64,000 bases of DNA from Austropuccinia psidii (lineage: Eukaryota; Basidiomycota; Pucciniomycetes; Pucciniales; Sphaerophragmiaceae): NCBI GenBank assembly GCA_023105745.1, contig JALGQZ010000006.1:65578316-65642315 (forward strand), in the 5' to 3' direction. Of this stretch, positions 24,701 to 35,899 are shown piece by piece; position 1 is the stretch's first letter, and every line of letters starts with the position of its first letter. Below the pieces are notes generated by a model. It saw only the letters and a program-made list of their open reading frames with translations. It did no database searches and had not been told where the DNA came from. The position numbers were made by a program, and so were the translations under genes.

Positions 24701-25548
24701 GATCAAAACATCCTGAAGGCATGTTCAACCCTAAAATTATGAGGATTTCTCTCAATATATGAAATTGTCAATTTAATGAATCCATGAAGGGAGTAGTGGA
24801 ATGTTAGGTCCTTGTATGACTTGAAACTACAGGGGTGGCATACCTGAGGGTTGATAATGTATTTATTTGTTTTAGTCCATGAAAGGAGTAGTGGTATTAA
24901 AGAGATAATGTGAAGAAAGAAGAGGTCAGATTTGAAATGGTTCAAATAAAATCCTCAGATATATGTGATAAATTGGCCTAAGAATAAAATATTGAAGAAA
25001 GAAGGACAAAAATGTAGAATTGAAATATGCAAGAATCTTGGTAATGAGTGAAAAGAAGAAAGAAATATCTATCAACCCAAACATTTCATGAATTATTAAG
25101 CCTCAAGGTAGCTCAAGTTGATATTAGTATAAGAGATCTTTCAGCTTAAGAGAAAAAAACTGCCCTTGGATCAAGTCAAATTGAAGACCAGGAGGTCCTA
25201 AGCATGACAGGAAACTGCCTCCTTGTAAAGAAATGGACAAGGGGTCTTATTGTCCTTGTATGACATTCAAAGGAAGGATTTTGTATACCTAATATACATG
25301 GTCTGCACACCTGAGTTGTAGGGTCCTGTATTACCTAAAACTGAAACCTCAAATATATGGACAGCAAAATATAAAAGAAGTAAATATTTCTTTGATTTAA
25401 TAAACTATTAACATAAGGAGAAGAAATAAATAAAATAGAAGAAGTAATATTATATTAGTTTTAACATAACCAGCTTTTTTTTAAAAATAAATAATAAATA
25501 ATAAAAAAATATAAAAAAATAATAAAGGAAAAAAACAGAATTAATTCA

Positions 25549-27240
25549 GTGATATATAAAATGGCTTACCAAAATAGTGCATCAAAATATAATTCAGTAC
25601 TCAAGAAGGTTAAACCAGTTAATGAGCCTATGCCACAAGATATAAATCCTCCTTTGGGAAGGCCACCATTATCAAGAGACCCTTATAATACACCACTATC
25701 ACCAAAACCACGTAAATATATGGTCACATCAAAAAAAAAACAAGCAAGATTTGAATTGATAAATTTTAGACCACCTGGATGGCTTTCAGAAGAAGAAAGA
25801 AGTCTTCTGATTAGTGTAATAGTTTTAAGAGAAAAAGCAATTGCATTCAGTGCAGAGGGCAGGGGTTTACTGAAACGTTCATATGGAAAACCTTACAAAA
25901 TACCAGTAATACCATATACACCTTGGAAAAAGAAGCCAATACCAATACCAAAGCCCATAATACCCCAGTTCATTGAATTGATAAGGGAAAGGATTAGAAC
26001 AGGCTTGTATGAGCAGTCTACCTCCAGATATAAAAGTCCAGTATTCTGTGTTGCAAAGTCAAATGGAAAACTTAGACTTTTCCATGACTTACACAATCTT
26101 AATAAGGTAACAATCAAAGATGAAGGATTACCACCACATATTGAAGAATATGTAGATACCTTTTCAAGCAGAGCTTTTTATGGACTTGGTGACATAATGG
26201 GAGGGTATGATGAAAGAGAACTAGACATTTCTACAAGACCCTTAACTACATTTGAAACACCACTTGGAAGGCTACAACTCACAAGATTACCACAAGAAGA
26301 AACCAATTCTGTTGCAGTTTATCAAGCCCAAATGACTTGGATACTTCAAGAAGAAATACCAGAGAATGTAGGAATTCTCATTGATGATGGAGGGATAAAA
26401 GGTCCAAGATCAACATATAATAATAAAACTGTACAAGAAAATAATTTGATAAGAAGATTCATTTGGGAATATGCAGTTTCATTAGAAAGAATATTATTCA
26501 GAATTGAAGAGGCAGGACTTACCATATCAGGTATCAACTTTGCATGTTGTGTGCCAGCATTGGACATAGTAGGGCATGTAGTTTCTTTGAATGCAAGAAA
26601 AATTTCAAAGCAGAAAATTAATAAAATACAAATTTGGCCAAAGCCCCTCAATAAAAAGGAAGTAAGAGGCTTTTTGGGACTTTGTGCATATGTTAGAATG
26701 TTAATTTAAGATTTCTCTCAGATTGCATCACCACTAAGAAGATTAACAAGAGATGATGAAGAATGGGAATGGAGTACTAAATGTGATGAAGCATTTGAAA
26801 ATTTAAGAAAAATTGTAGGGGTGGAAATAACATTAAAAAATTTGGATTATGAAAAGGGAGCAGGGAAGATTAAATTAGCAGTAGACTCAAGCTATATAGC
26901 TGCAGGAGCAGTTCTTGCTCAAAAAGACAAAGAAGGAAAGGAAAGACCAGTTCTTTATGAATTAATCACATTCTCAGGATTGGAATCAAAATACTTACAG
27001 TCAAAGCTTGAGCTATGTGGAGTGGCAAAAAATGCTCAAGAAACTCCAAACAGTACTTTGGGGGCAACATTTTGAGCTACAAGTAGATGCAAAAGCCTTA
27101 ATTGAAATGATAAACTCACCCTGTTTTCCAAATGCCCCAATGACCAGATGGGTTGCATTTATTCAACTGTTTTCTTTTGACTTGGTTCATAAGCCAGGGA
27201 AGACCTTCACAATGCCAGATAGGCTATCAAGAAGACCTGA
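25549..27240 (+). pseudogene. pol: Ty3 reverse transcriptase-RNase H (one stop, one frameshift)
   Basis: The separate pol frame starts at 25549 or the better-context ATG 25561 (AAAATGGCT). The N-terminal linker runs to about residue 110, then RT: PVFCVAKSNGKLRLFHDLHN, GLGDIMGGYDERELD (first catalytic Asp), TPLGRLQLTRLPQEETNS, and GILIDDGGIKGP with the catalytic Asp pair. RRFIWEYA and VRGFLGLCAYVRM are typical of basidiomycete Ty3 RT. A TAA at 26707 interrupts the frame before DFSQIASPLRRLTRDDEEWEW. RNase H has Asp in LAVDSSYIAAGAVLAQ, Glu in KLELCGVAK and Asp in LQVDAKALIEMI; a one-base frameshift near 27030 splits it. It ends with the conserved PMTRWVAFIQLFSFDLVHKP block. RT copies element RNA and RNase H removes the template. 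Confidence 0.9.
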
Positions 27241-28699
27241 GTCAGAAGATGAAAAAGAAGGAAAAAATGATTTTGATGAAGAAGAAGAATGGATAAAACC
27301 ACACCCAGGGTTTGGAGTAAAACATAATAATATAATAAAATTGGCAGGAACAAAGCTACCATCAAAGCAAGAAGGATTTTGGAAAAAAATGGTGGAATAC
27401 TTAAATACATCAAAAAGACCCTTTGGTAGTAAAGAGGATGACTTCAAAAAAATTAAAAGGAAGTCATCAAATTTCTTTCTGGAGGAAGGCCAACTCAAAA
27501 TAAGAAATACACCAAATCCACAAGTAGTTGTGTTACGTCAGAGTTCTCAAAGAAGAATATTAAAATAATTACATGAATAAATTGGACACAGAGGAGAAAA
27601 TGAAACATACAGAAGAGTTAAAGAAAGATTTTGGTGGAAAGGAATGAAGAAAATAGTCAAAAAATGGGTCAAATCTTGTAAAGCTTGTCAAAAGAGAAGT
27701 CATTATCACCAAAAGTAGGAAGGAAGATTCTCATTCACCTCAACATTATTTAAAAGAGTCAGTATAGATGCAGTACATGTGAAAGCAGGAAGATGGAAGT
27801 ATTTAGTGGTGGCCAGGGATGATTTCTCATGATGGCCAGAGACAATTGGTTTAGTAAAGCTTACAGCAAATTCAGTATCAGAATGGTTCACTTCTGAATG
27901 GATTTGCAGGTATGGAGCCCCAAAAAAGGTTACAGTAGATGGAGGGCCTGACTTTGGAAAGGAATTACATAATGCAGTAAAAAAAGAAGTTTCAAAGATA
28001 AGGGTAACAACACCCTACTACCCTGAGTCGCAAGGAATGGTAGAAAGGGGGCATAAACAATTGAAGGATGCATTGGTGAAGATTTGTGGTGAAAATGGTT
28101 GAGAATGGAAAGAATACTTACCTTTGGTTACATTTGCTGACAGAATATCAACCAAAAGAACAACAGGTTACTCCCCATTTAAGCTTCAATTTGGTCAAAA
28201 GGCAGTGCTACCAATAGACATTGAAGCAAAAACATACTTATCAATTGAATGGCACAAAGTCCAATCAACAAAAGATTTATTGGAAGCAAGAGCTGAGCAG
28301 CTATCAGGAAAAGAAGAAATAAGAAAGGGGGAAAAAGAGAAATTAAAAAAGGCCAGGGAGGATTTAGTAAAATATTGGGACGGGAAATTAGCACATCAAA
28401 TAAGAAAGCCAATTCATCCAGGTGAAATTGTTCTTGTATACAATAAAGCATTAGAGTCACAATGGGTATTATTGTTCAATAATATATGGGATGAACCCTA
28501 TAGAGCTGTGAGACAAATCAACAATGTTGCATATGAGTTGGAAGAATTAGATGGTACAAAGCTAGCAAGAAGGTTTGCAGCAATCCAAATAAAGAAGCTC
28601 TATCCAAAAGGAAAAGAGTTGGACTCAGAGGAAGAGGAAGAAGGAGAAGAGGAAGTTAAAGATGAATCTCAATTTGAAGATGAATGGGACTTTGATTAA
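27241..28699 (+). pseudogene. pol: Ty3 integrase (four in-frame stops)
   Basis: Same frame as the RNase H tail (frame 2). The HHCC zinc-binding part at about 27570-27700 shows HE-IGH and SCKACQK. The catalytic core has Asp in VSIDAVHV, Asp in TVDGGPDF and Glu in PESQGMVERGH, the D,D-35-E arrangement. The C-terminal part has YSPFKLQFGQKAVLP, then EIVLVYNKALE and PYRAVRQINNVAYEL (GPY/F-like), ending in an acidic tail at 28699. Stops: TAA 27566, TAA 27575, TAG 27716, TGA 27830 and TGA 28100. The enzyme would insert element cDNA into the genome. Confidence 0.9.
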
Positions 28700-28796
28700 T
28701 AAAAATCCTTGTATTCAAAAAAAAAAAGGGGGGGAAATGTTTGATTGTTTTTTTTGAAAAAAAAATGGATTATCACCTTGGATGCTGGGGACAGCA

Positions 28797-28810
28797 TTAA
28801 ATGGAGAGGG
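28797..28810 (+). other. Polypurine tract at the right LTR
   Basis: TTAAATGGAGAGGG directly precedes the LTR start (TGATATGG), the expected site of plus-strand priming. A second purine tract, A-rich then GGGGGGG, lies at 28717-28737 upstream. Confidence 0.65.
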
Positions 28811-30318
28811 TGATATGGTATTTCATACCAGTTTTTCCAATGTTCAAATCCACAATGTCAAATCCTAAAGTTTAATCAATAATAATAATAATAATAATAA
28901 TAATATATATATATATATATAAGAAGAAAATAAAGATAAAAAGTGAAAGATAAAAGTAAAAAAATTTCAAGAAAAAGGAAGAGAATTATATTAAGATAAC
29001 AAAAGCAAGTATTCCACTGGAATCTACATGAAATTTTACCTATAGTCACATATTGCCCCAACCCCATAATATCAATAATTCTCTAGATATCATGGATTAA
29101 AGAAGAGAAATGCTACTATACACTCTATACTAGGTACAAGAATATGCTTAAAAATAATTTTGCTTGTCCAAATATCCAATATTAATACACATGTGTAATA
29201 TTACATAAGTCATACCATTACTCTTACAACATCATGTGTTACATGTCTTACCAAACATATGGTGCAGTATCTTGATCAAAAGATACCATTTTTAATTTAC
29301 TCCCCAGCAAAAATGTCTCAAGGTGGTATTTTTCTAAGTCCCTTGTTTTTGGAAGGCTCTATGGAGGGCCCAAAAGGTATAAATAAAGGGCCTCTCTCCC
29401 TGTTTTTCCCCCCATGCTTCTGATTCAGACAATAATTTTGAGGATAAATCCATCCCTTCTCTAGTAGGATAATCTAGTATTTATATTGCAAAAGATCATT
29501 AGCAAGGCTCAGTATCTTATAGTATTATTTATGATTAATTAATGGAAAATATTCATAATATTAATGAAAGAGCTTAATATTATTTAACAGTCTTACCATT
29601 ATAGTAGTAGTGCTGAAGTAGTGTTTGAAGATATTATAATTAGTAATCTTATCTAGTTTATCAATAACCCTTATTTATAGAAGGGATATCATCTTACCCT
29701 TATACCTTATATCATAAGCCTTTTGGGTATATTGGATTATATTTATATTGATCCTAATATTATTATATTACTATTATGTCATCTATATCTTACCCTTATA
29801 TTAAAAAAACCACCCTTAAAGAGTTATCTTACCCTTAAATTATTATAGCTATATTGATAGTATTATTAAATCACCTTTAAAAGTATCAACTAGCTATAAA
29901 GATTATTATTAATATTAATAGTGATCTTAAACAATATTGTTTAAATCTCTCAGGTATTGAAATAAGTAATACTAGAATAATTAATTAAAAAAAGAAATAT
30001 AATCAAGAACAAGAAAGTTAAGCAAACCTCAATTATTAAAAAAATATTAACTATTACCATTATTATCATAGTGATCTTTTATTGACAGAATGATAGAGAC
30101 TGCTGAAGAAAGTTCTCTAATCAAAAAGCCACAAAACTAAATAATTAATTTGTGATCTCATCAAAAAGGGTATCTTTTTCAGTATATTTAGAGGGGCAGC
30201 TAATACACCTTAGCACCCATGGTTATTGGCTAATTCTGAAATTCAAAACAGACTCACCAATAATTTCTCCCTCAAGGTACTTCCTATTATTTATCCCACA
30301 ACAAAAGGAGTTCCAACA
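28811..30318 (+). repeat. Right (3') LTR of the giant Ty3 element
   Basis: Starts TGATATGGTATTTCATACCA and ends ...GTTCCAACA. It is collinear with the left LTR but lacks the 137-bp tandem array: the junction falls near 29247, where TTACATGTCTT joins ACCAAACATATGG. TATA box at 29378-29385. Confidence 0.85.
28879..28921. repeat. (AAT)n-(AT)n microsatellite
   Basis: A run of AAT units passing into AT units inside the right LTR, shorter in the left LTR (about 11112-11135). Ordinary slippage difference between LTR copies. Confidence 0.85.
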
Positions 30319-32540
30319 GCGGGTCTTGTGTAATTTTTACCAACCTTGGGACAGTTGCAGGATGATCAGGTGGTGCAGAATCTGAGTTGAAGGCACAGGG
30401 GAACCAATATTGGTGAATGTCACAGGATTAGGTGTAAGACAAGAGGGTGACGTGTGCTCAATGTTTGCTTGGTTTTTGCTTGAAATGAGCTTGACTTTTA
30501 TCCTTCTTGACATGAATTCAATTGCTGAAAATTGACGCAAGATTCACCCTGGTTAATCAAATGAATTATTGAGGCAAAATCAATTTATGTCAAAATTCTT
30601 GATGTGAAAAAATTAGCAAAATCAATGAAATCTCCAGGTCAATCAATCAAATCAAAATCAAGTGAGTTCTTCTTCAAAAATCAAAATTCTTGAATAATTA
30701 ATCAAATACAAATCTTGATGTAAAGAATGTGTCTGAATAACTTGATGAAAAATTTAAAAATCAAATGAAAATTAAGATAACACCTGAATAGTGAATGAAT
30801 TAAAATTTGTCTCTTTGAGATAAGATTTGAAAAGAGAAACAAAAATAAAACCGTGTCAGCTTTTGATTTTCAAAATGAAGATTGAATGAGAGGAAAGTGA
30901 GAGATAATGGCAAATCATAAAGTTCATAAACATAAAAGAGTCATCATTTCAATGAAATGAGTGAATGAAATTATAAAGAAAGAATAAAAAGAATGAAAAG
31001 AAATTATGAGTCAATTAATATAATGTCACAGGGGCTCTTGGACAGAAAAACAAGAGTGGCTCGGCACTCAGAAATCAGGAAACTCACTTGGAAGTCTCCA
31101 AAAGAATAACTAAGTGAATTTCTTCAAGAAGAATTCAAGTACAAAGATGAGATGCAATAAGAGAAATGAGAAGCCAAATGCCCAAAGAGCCAACCAATTA
31201 AGTCCTTAATCAATGTTTCAACCTTCCAAAATGAACAATGGAATTAGTAAGGATATGACCGCCAAATATCCATTGACAGGTGAAGAAAGAAAAGAGAAAA
31301 GGTGCTAAATGACTGACTTGATAATATCAGTATTCACTTAACAAAATGGTAAGATAAATAAAGATAAAATAGAATCAAAATATATTAATTAACTGGGGAA
31401 AAGCCCCCAGGGTCAAAGGAGACTGGTATATGTTGAACTTTGAGAGCTTGACTCCTTCAGGCTGACAGCTGGTATGTATTGAATCCTTGAAGCTGTATTG
31501 ACTGATTGATGAAGTGTATACCTTTCCAAATTGGCAAATGGATTGTGTTGAATGATTTTCCCATGATGTATGATTAAAATACCAGTCTTGATGAATCCAG
31601 ACTGTATTGAAATGAATGTGGTTGCCAAGTTTTATATATGGAGCATTGACACTTGACAACTTGTTTGGAACTTCCTCTTGAATACCCCTTGGGAATCAAT
31701 TGACAGTATTTCCTTGGAGGGAATACTTGAATTAAGAATGAACAATGAATTCCTGATGGTGTCATTGGTCTTTGAGAAATTACACCTGCACTTGAGCCTT
31801 GGTAGGTCCTCTGGATGACATGACACTTTGGTGACTTATGGAATGTTGAATTACCCCTCTGATATTTACACCATTGGATTGCTGGTGAAAAAAGGTGCAG
31901 AATGGTGTATAACACCATTTATGACAATTTGAGTTGCTGAAGGGTGAAAGTGGCCAAAGGTTTTTGTGAGTGAAGTCAGGAGGATGAGAGTGGAAATTGA
32001 GTTTTGGGTGACTTCAGAGGTGACAAGGTGTTTCTGGGTGTATTGGCCAATTTTGGGTTTCTGGCCAAAGACAGCTTATACAGCTTTAAAGCTGTATTTG
32101 CGCAAAGTGGGAAAAAATGCGCAAAACTGGAAATTAAGCCCCAAAAGGCCTGATATGGCCTTTTGCGCATATTTCCCATATTACATGGGAAAGTAAGATA
32201 AAAGGGCTGATTACAGCCAAATGCGCAGAAATGTGCAAAAGTGCACAAAACTGTATTTAAAGCTTAAAAATACAAATACAGGCTTTTGAGCTGTATTTTC
32301 CTTGTTGACTGGAAAATACCCAAGAGAGCCCAAAAGTAGAGAAAGACCAGGAAGGTCCTGATGATGGTTAAAGGGCCAGGTTGGCCCCAGATGAAGAAAT
32401 TACCATAAATTCCATAAAGAATTACAATGGGAAATTTGGCCAATGATTATGGATATGTCCAAATTGCCATATATTGGGTATGGCATGGATATTCCATATT
32501 GAGGTCCAAGAGGGTTAATTGCCATGGTTGTGACAGCTAC
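30319..32540. other. Degenerate repeat-type DNA right of the Ty3 element
   Basis: No coherent gene. The first part (30319 onwards, GCGGGTCTTGTGTAATTTTT) is continuous with the pre-insertion flank of the Ty3 element and may be the rest of the DNA transposon. 30600-31300 is full of ATCAAA/AATGAA words. 31370-31900 gives overlapping short frames without domains. 32070-32300 is dense in palindromes with TGCGCA. Confidence 0.4.
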
Positions 32541-33040
32541 CACAGGTGTCAGGTGTGTACTTTGTTTACAGTAATAAATTTTACTTTTTAAAAGTGTAAT
32601 ATTGTATTTCAGTGATGGATTGTTTTATAAAATTAAAGAAGTAGATTTCTGTTAAAGCAGGAAGCCTGGTTTGAAGGTTCATTTAAGCTAGATGGGTTTT
32701 GAACCATAATTCTTTGTGTGAAATGGTATCTTAGAGGGTATTTTTTGAGCTCTAAAACCAATTATGAATGTGCCAGGAGGTAATAATGCCTTTTTCATTA
32801 TAAATATGAGGTACCAATAGTCATATAATCTACCAATCAAAAATGACGCCCTAGTCAGTCTGAAAAAATAACAATTTAATAAATTTGAATTTGAGAGAAG
32901 TGGGCATTGTAATTTTGAAGTGAAAGGAAATTATGTATTCAATTTCAATATGCATATGCAGAAATCCATGTTCCTCAAATTCACAAGTTCAATTTTTCCA
33001 GTTTTGATGAATTTGAATTGTTTTTGTTTGGGGAGTGTGC
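32541..33040 (+). repeat. 500-bp dispersed repeat, copy 1
   Basis: From CACAGGTGTCAGGTGTGTAC this stretch is collinear for about 500 bases with 56149-56648, with strong similarity by eye (for example GAAGCCTGGTTTGAAGGTTC in both). It carries no ORF. It could be an LTR 5' part or a non-autonomous repeat. The flanks on both sides do not match. Confidence 0.8.
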
Positions 33041-35130
33041 AAAGTCATATTTTTCTTTTTTTAAGAAGAAACTGTTAATAACTTTTGATATTTAAAAGAC
33101 ACAAAAAAAGGGTAATATTATTTTGTAACCCTATAGCATCCCTGACAGAAGAATATTATAGCTTAGGGGTCTCTCAACCAAGATATGAATGTTAGATGAG
33201 AGGTGAAAAGTAGAAGAATTCTATTTTTGCATTAAAACAATTGTAGCATTTTGTTTTTGATCAAGTGAGTTTAAGTTCTTTTGTCTAGTCCAATTTAATA
33301 ATCCCATTTGATAGCTTTAATGAGAAAACTTACATTATGTTTCTGTCATTCAAGCTCAATATTTGTAATTAGAGTTAAATATTAATTTTTTTGCTCATAA
33401 AGGGTTTGAATTCTTCATAATGTAGTCAAATATTATTGATTTGTGATATGAATATGTTTTCTGAAAAGAAAAAATACTTCTCTTTTGGATTTTTAAATAT
33501 AAAGGCCATACCTTTACAGTAATTATTTAAATATATAGGAGCTCATTGTTCTTTAATTTGGCTTAATTAAGGTAAAAGATGTGTGTTCCATCATTTCAGT
33601 CAAGTTCCATATTTTATGGTGTTTGGAGTGTCAGAATTATAATTTGTTTTTGGGCCACAGGATCAAAAATAATGAGCCTTTTCCTTTTTTTATATTTCTG
33701 TTTTCATATTTATTCAGTGGGATATCCCAGTGACTTCCAAAAAGAATTAAATCTTCTGGAGGTATGTAGTAGGTTAGAAGAAGGTTTTCTGGTATATTGT
33801 GGATAGATTCTTTCCAAATGTGGGCATTGGGGATAAATATGTCCTTCCCTGAAAGATCTGGGATCTTCATTGTTTAAGGAGATTTTAATTTCATATTTAA
33901 TTGTCCTTTTTGATTGAAAGAGGATATTTTTTTCTTTTTAATGAAACTATTAATGTAATTTTTATCCTTATTCACAATGGGCTTAGTAGTTTCTTTTAAT
34001 ATTTCTTTTACAAGGGGAGGAGACGGAGGGGAATAATTGGTTTCAAGATATTTGACATCAATAGGATTTTAAGCATTTAATAAATTCCCTTCTTCTTTGT
34101 TAATAAAGAGAAAGGTGGCCTTAAAGGATTCTGAATAAGGGAAATTGGAGCGCTCTTTGGTATTTCATATTTTCTTTGTAGATAATGGGGAGTTTGATTA
34201 TTTTGTCACCACTGGATCTCAAATCATTTTCCACCTTGGCTATTTGAATAGATGTGATTATTTCACCAATTTTATAGACATCATCAGTATAAAATGGGAA
34301 GAAGGAATCCAGGACTCTGAACTTGTGTGTGGTAAAGATATAAATCTTCCCCTGGTCCCAGATACTACATTCTTGCTTCCCATTGCCATATCCCAAAAAA
34401 TTCTTGATTCCCTTTTCTTGAAAATTCCCGTTTTCATTGTAATTGTGTACAGGTGGAACTGAATCAAAAGATACTCAAATTTTTGAGAGCTTCTTACCAA
34501 AACTTTTGTTTTGTTTTCTTTGTTAGGAGTTATATCTTAAAAGTAAAAGCTTTGTTAGTGGCTTTGACTCAGAAGGGGGGGTCCAAGCCAGAATCTTCAA
34601 GTAGATAGCTCTATTTTTTAGCTTCTTATCTATCCCATCTTTCATCAAATTGGACTTTTTATTTGGTTTATAGCAGGCTGTAGTTATATGTTGAATCCAT
34701 CTGTAGTGGGGTTATTGAGATAATTCTTTTTTCTTGAATTTCTGTACCATTTTGAGCTACAGCACTTATATCTGAAGATTATTACTGTCCTTTGAAGAGG
34801 TTTAAGTGATTTTCAAAGAGTTATTTGTCTTCATATTTTTGTCCTAGGAATAATATCCCAAAAAAACAGGAGTATGCATTGACTAATCTGATAAAATACC
34901 AAGATCTGAGAACAGAAGGTAGTGAAGTAGGTCTACACATATCTGAGTGTATATATTTTTGTTTCATTTCTTCTTTATTTAAACTGATTTATTGTGTTAT
35001 TTTCCATAAAAATAACTCACATTCTAATAAATTATTGTATGGGAACAATTTCTTAAGGTATTGTATTGAAGGGTGTTCTGATACCTGAGGTAATTTTAAA
35101 TTGTTGTTTAGAATATTTTGCATTGAATAG
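33041..35130 (-). other. Coding-like but broken minus-strand stretch, unrecognised
   Basis: Short minus-strand frames at 34396-34121 (KIYIFTTHKFRVLDSFFPFY, then DDVYKIGEIITS) and 33870-33637 (PNAHIWKESIHNIPENLLLT, then PEDLILFGSHWDIP) have a protein-like composition, unlike the surrounding DNA. They lie in different frames and are broken by stops. I recognise no domain. They could be relics of one element gene. The rest of the stretch shows nothing. Confidence 0.25.
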
Positions 35131-35691
35131 TGTAAGAAAAAAAACCATAAGGAGGAAGGACTAGCTTTAGTATTAAGCCAACAAAAGGAACAGGGAGAGA
35201 CACAATGGAGCTTCAAGGAGGAAGTAATACTGTTAGTCTTTAGCCAACAGGAGCAGGGAGAGACACAATAAAACCTGATAGCAATAGTGATGAAAAAAAG
35301 GATGATAAATTTAAAATAAATAAAGTCAAGAGACTTAAAAAGTAGAAACCTTAAGGAGGAATTACTAGCTTTATTCTTTAGCCGAAGACAGGAACAGGCA
35401 GAGACACATTCAAGAATAATAGAAATATCAATGAAAAAAAGAATGAGCATAGGCTAGTTACATATGGAGGGGTATTTATATAGACCAGTACAGCTATCTC
35501 ATTAGTAGATTTATCTCACACAGGCTATCAGGAGTAGTGTATGGAAAGGCATTTTATGATAGGTTGTAAGAGATGGACAATAGCTTTCAGAAGAGACTTC
35601 TAGACTAAGGAATAGGAATATCCAGAGGAATGGAAAGCTAATATTCTACTATAAAAATAGCATATAAGATGAATTTTTTTTATTGTTTTAC
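35131..35691 (-). repeat. 3' LTR of the copia element
   Basis: Collinear with 39685-40189. It has an internal module (AAGGAGG...ACTAG, TTTAGCC-A-CAGGA, GGGAGAGACACAA) seen about three times at 35150, 35215 and 35353. A TTTATATAGACCAG TATA-like site is at about 35475 on the plus-strand reading. Confidence 0.8.
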
Positions 35692-35899
35692 TATCTCATA
35701 CCTTTTAATTTGTATTAGATAAAATAAATCTGAGATGAAGTATAGATCTTGCTAGAGGAACAATCTTGGTAATTAAGTCAGCCAACATTTTGGCAGTAGG
35801 AATATTTTTAAGATGAATGTGTTGTTATTCCAATAGGTTTCTGATAAAATGAAGTTGAAAGTCAATATGTCTCATTACATGATGAGAAATAGGGTTGGA

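Larger units (their letters stand above)
19145..25548. other. 6.4-kb non-coding, repeat-rich interior of the Ty3 element
   Basis: No ORF of credible composition is present between copy B and the RT frame. It holds an inverted repeat at 20294-20402, a minisatellite-like TATAAATA-rich stretch (21060-21720), a cluster of TACAGT/ACTGTA words (21905-22970), and at least nine copies of a 26-base motif between 19221 and 25347. It also has an imperfect palindrome TCAGACCTGGTCTGA at about 24297. It separates gag-pro from pol and could act as intron, regulatory DNA or later filler. Confidence 0.7.
11048..30318 (+). mobile_element. Giant Ty3-type LTR retrotransposon (19.3 kb), nested in the DNA transposon
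   Basis: Two long terminal repeats (11048-13129 and 28811-30318) flank an internal region with a primer-binding site, gag, protease, an acidic extension, extra ORFs, a long non-coding stretch, and then RT, RNase H and integrase in Ty3 order, with a polypurine tract at the right LTR. GCGG flanks both sides (11044-11047 and 30319-30322), a probable 4-bp target duplication. Left LTR versus right differs mainly by about 600 bases of tandem repeat; in one 220-base stretch compared by eye I counted about six differences. About a dozen in-frame stops and one frameshift mean this copy cannot make its proteins. Ordinary Ty3 elements are 5-8 kb, so the size is exceptional. Confidence 0.9.

Noticed and set aside
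30337..30540. 67-codon minus-strand frame next to the right LTR
   Set aside because: No domain; the segment is probably the displaced flank of the DNA transposon.
31966..32248. Overlapping 76- and 90-codon frames
   Set aside because: They follow the palindrome-rich patch and mirror each other because of it; no coding evidence.
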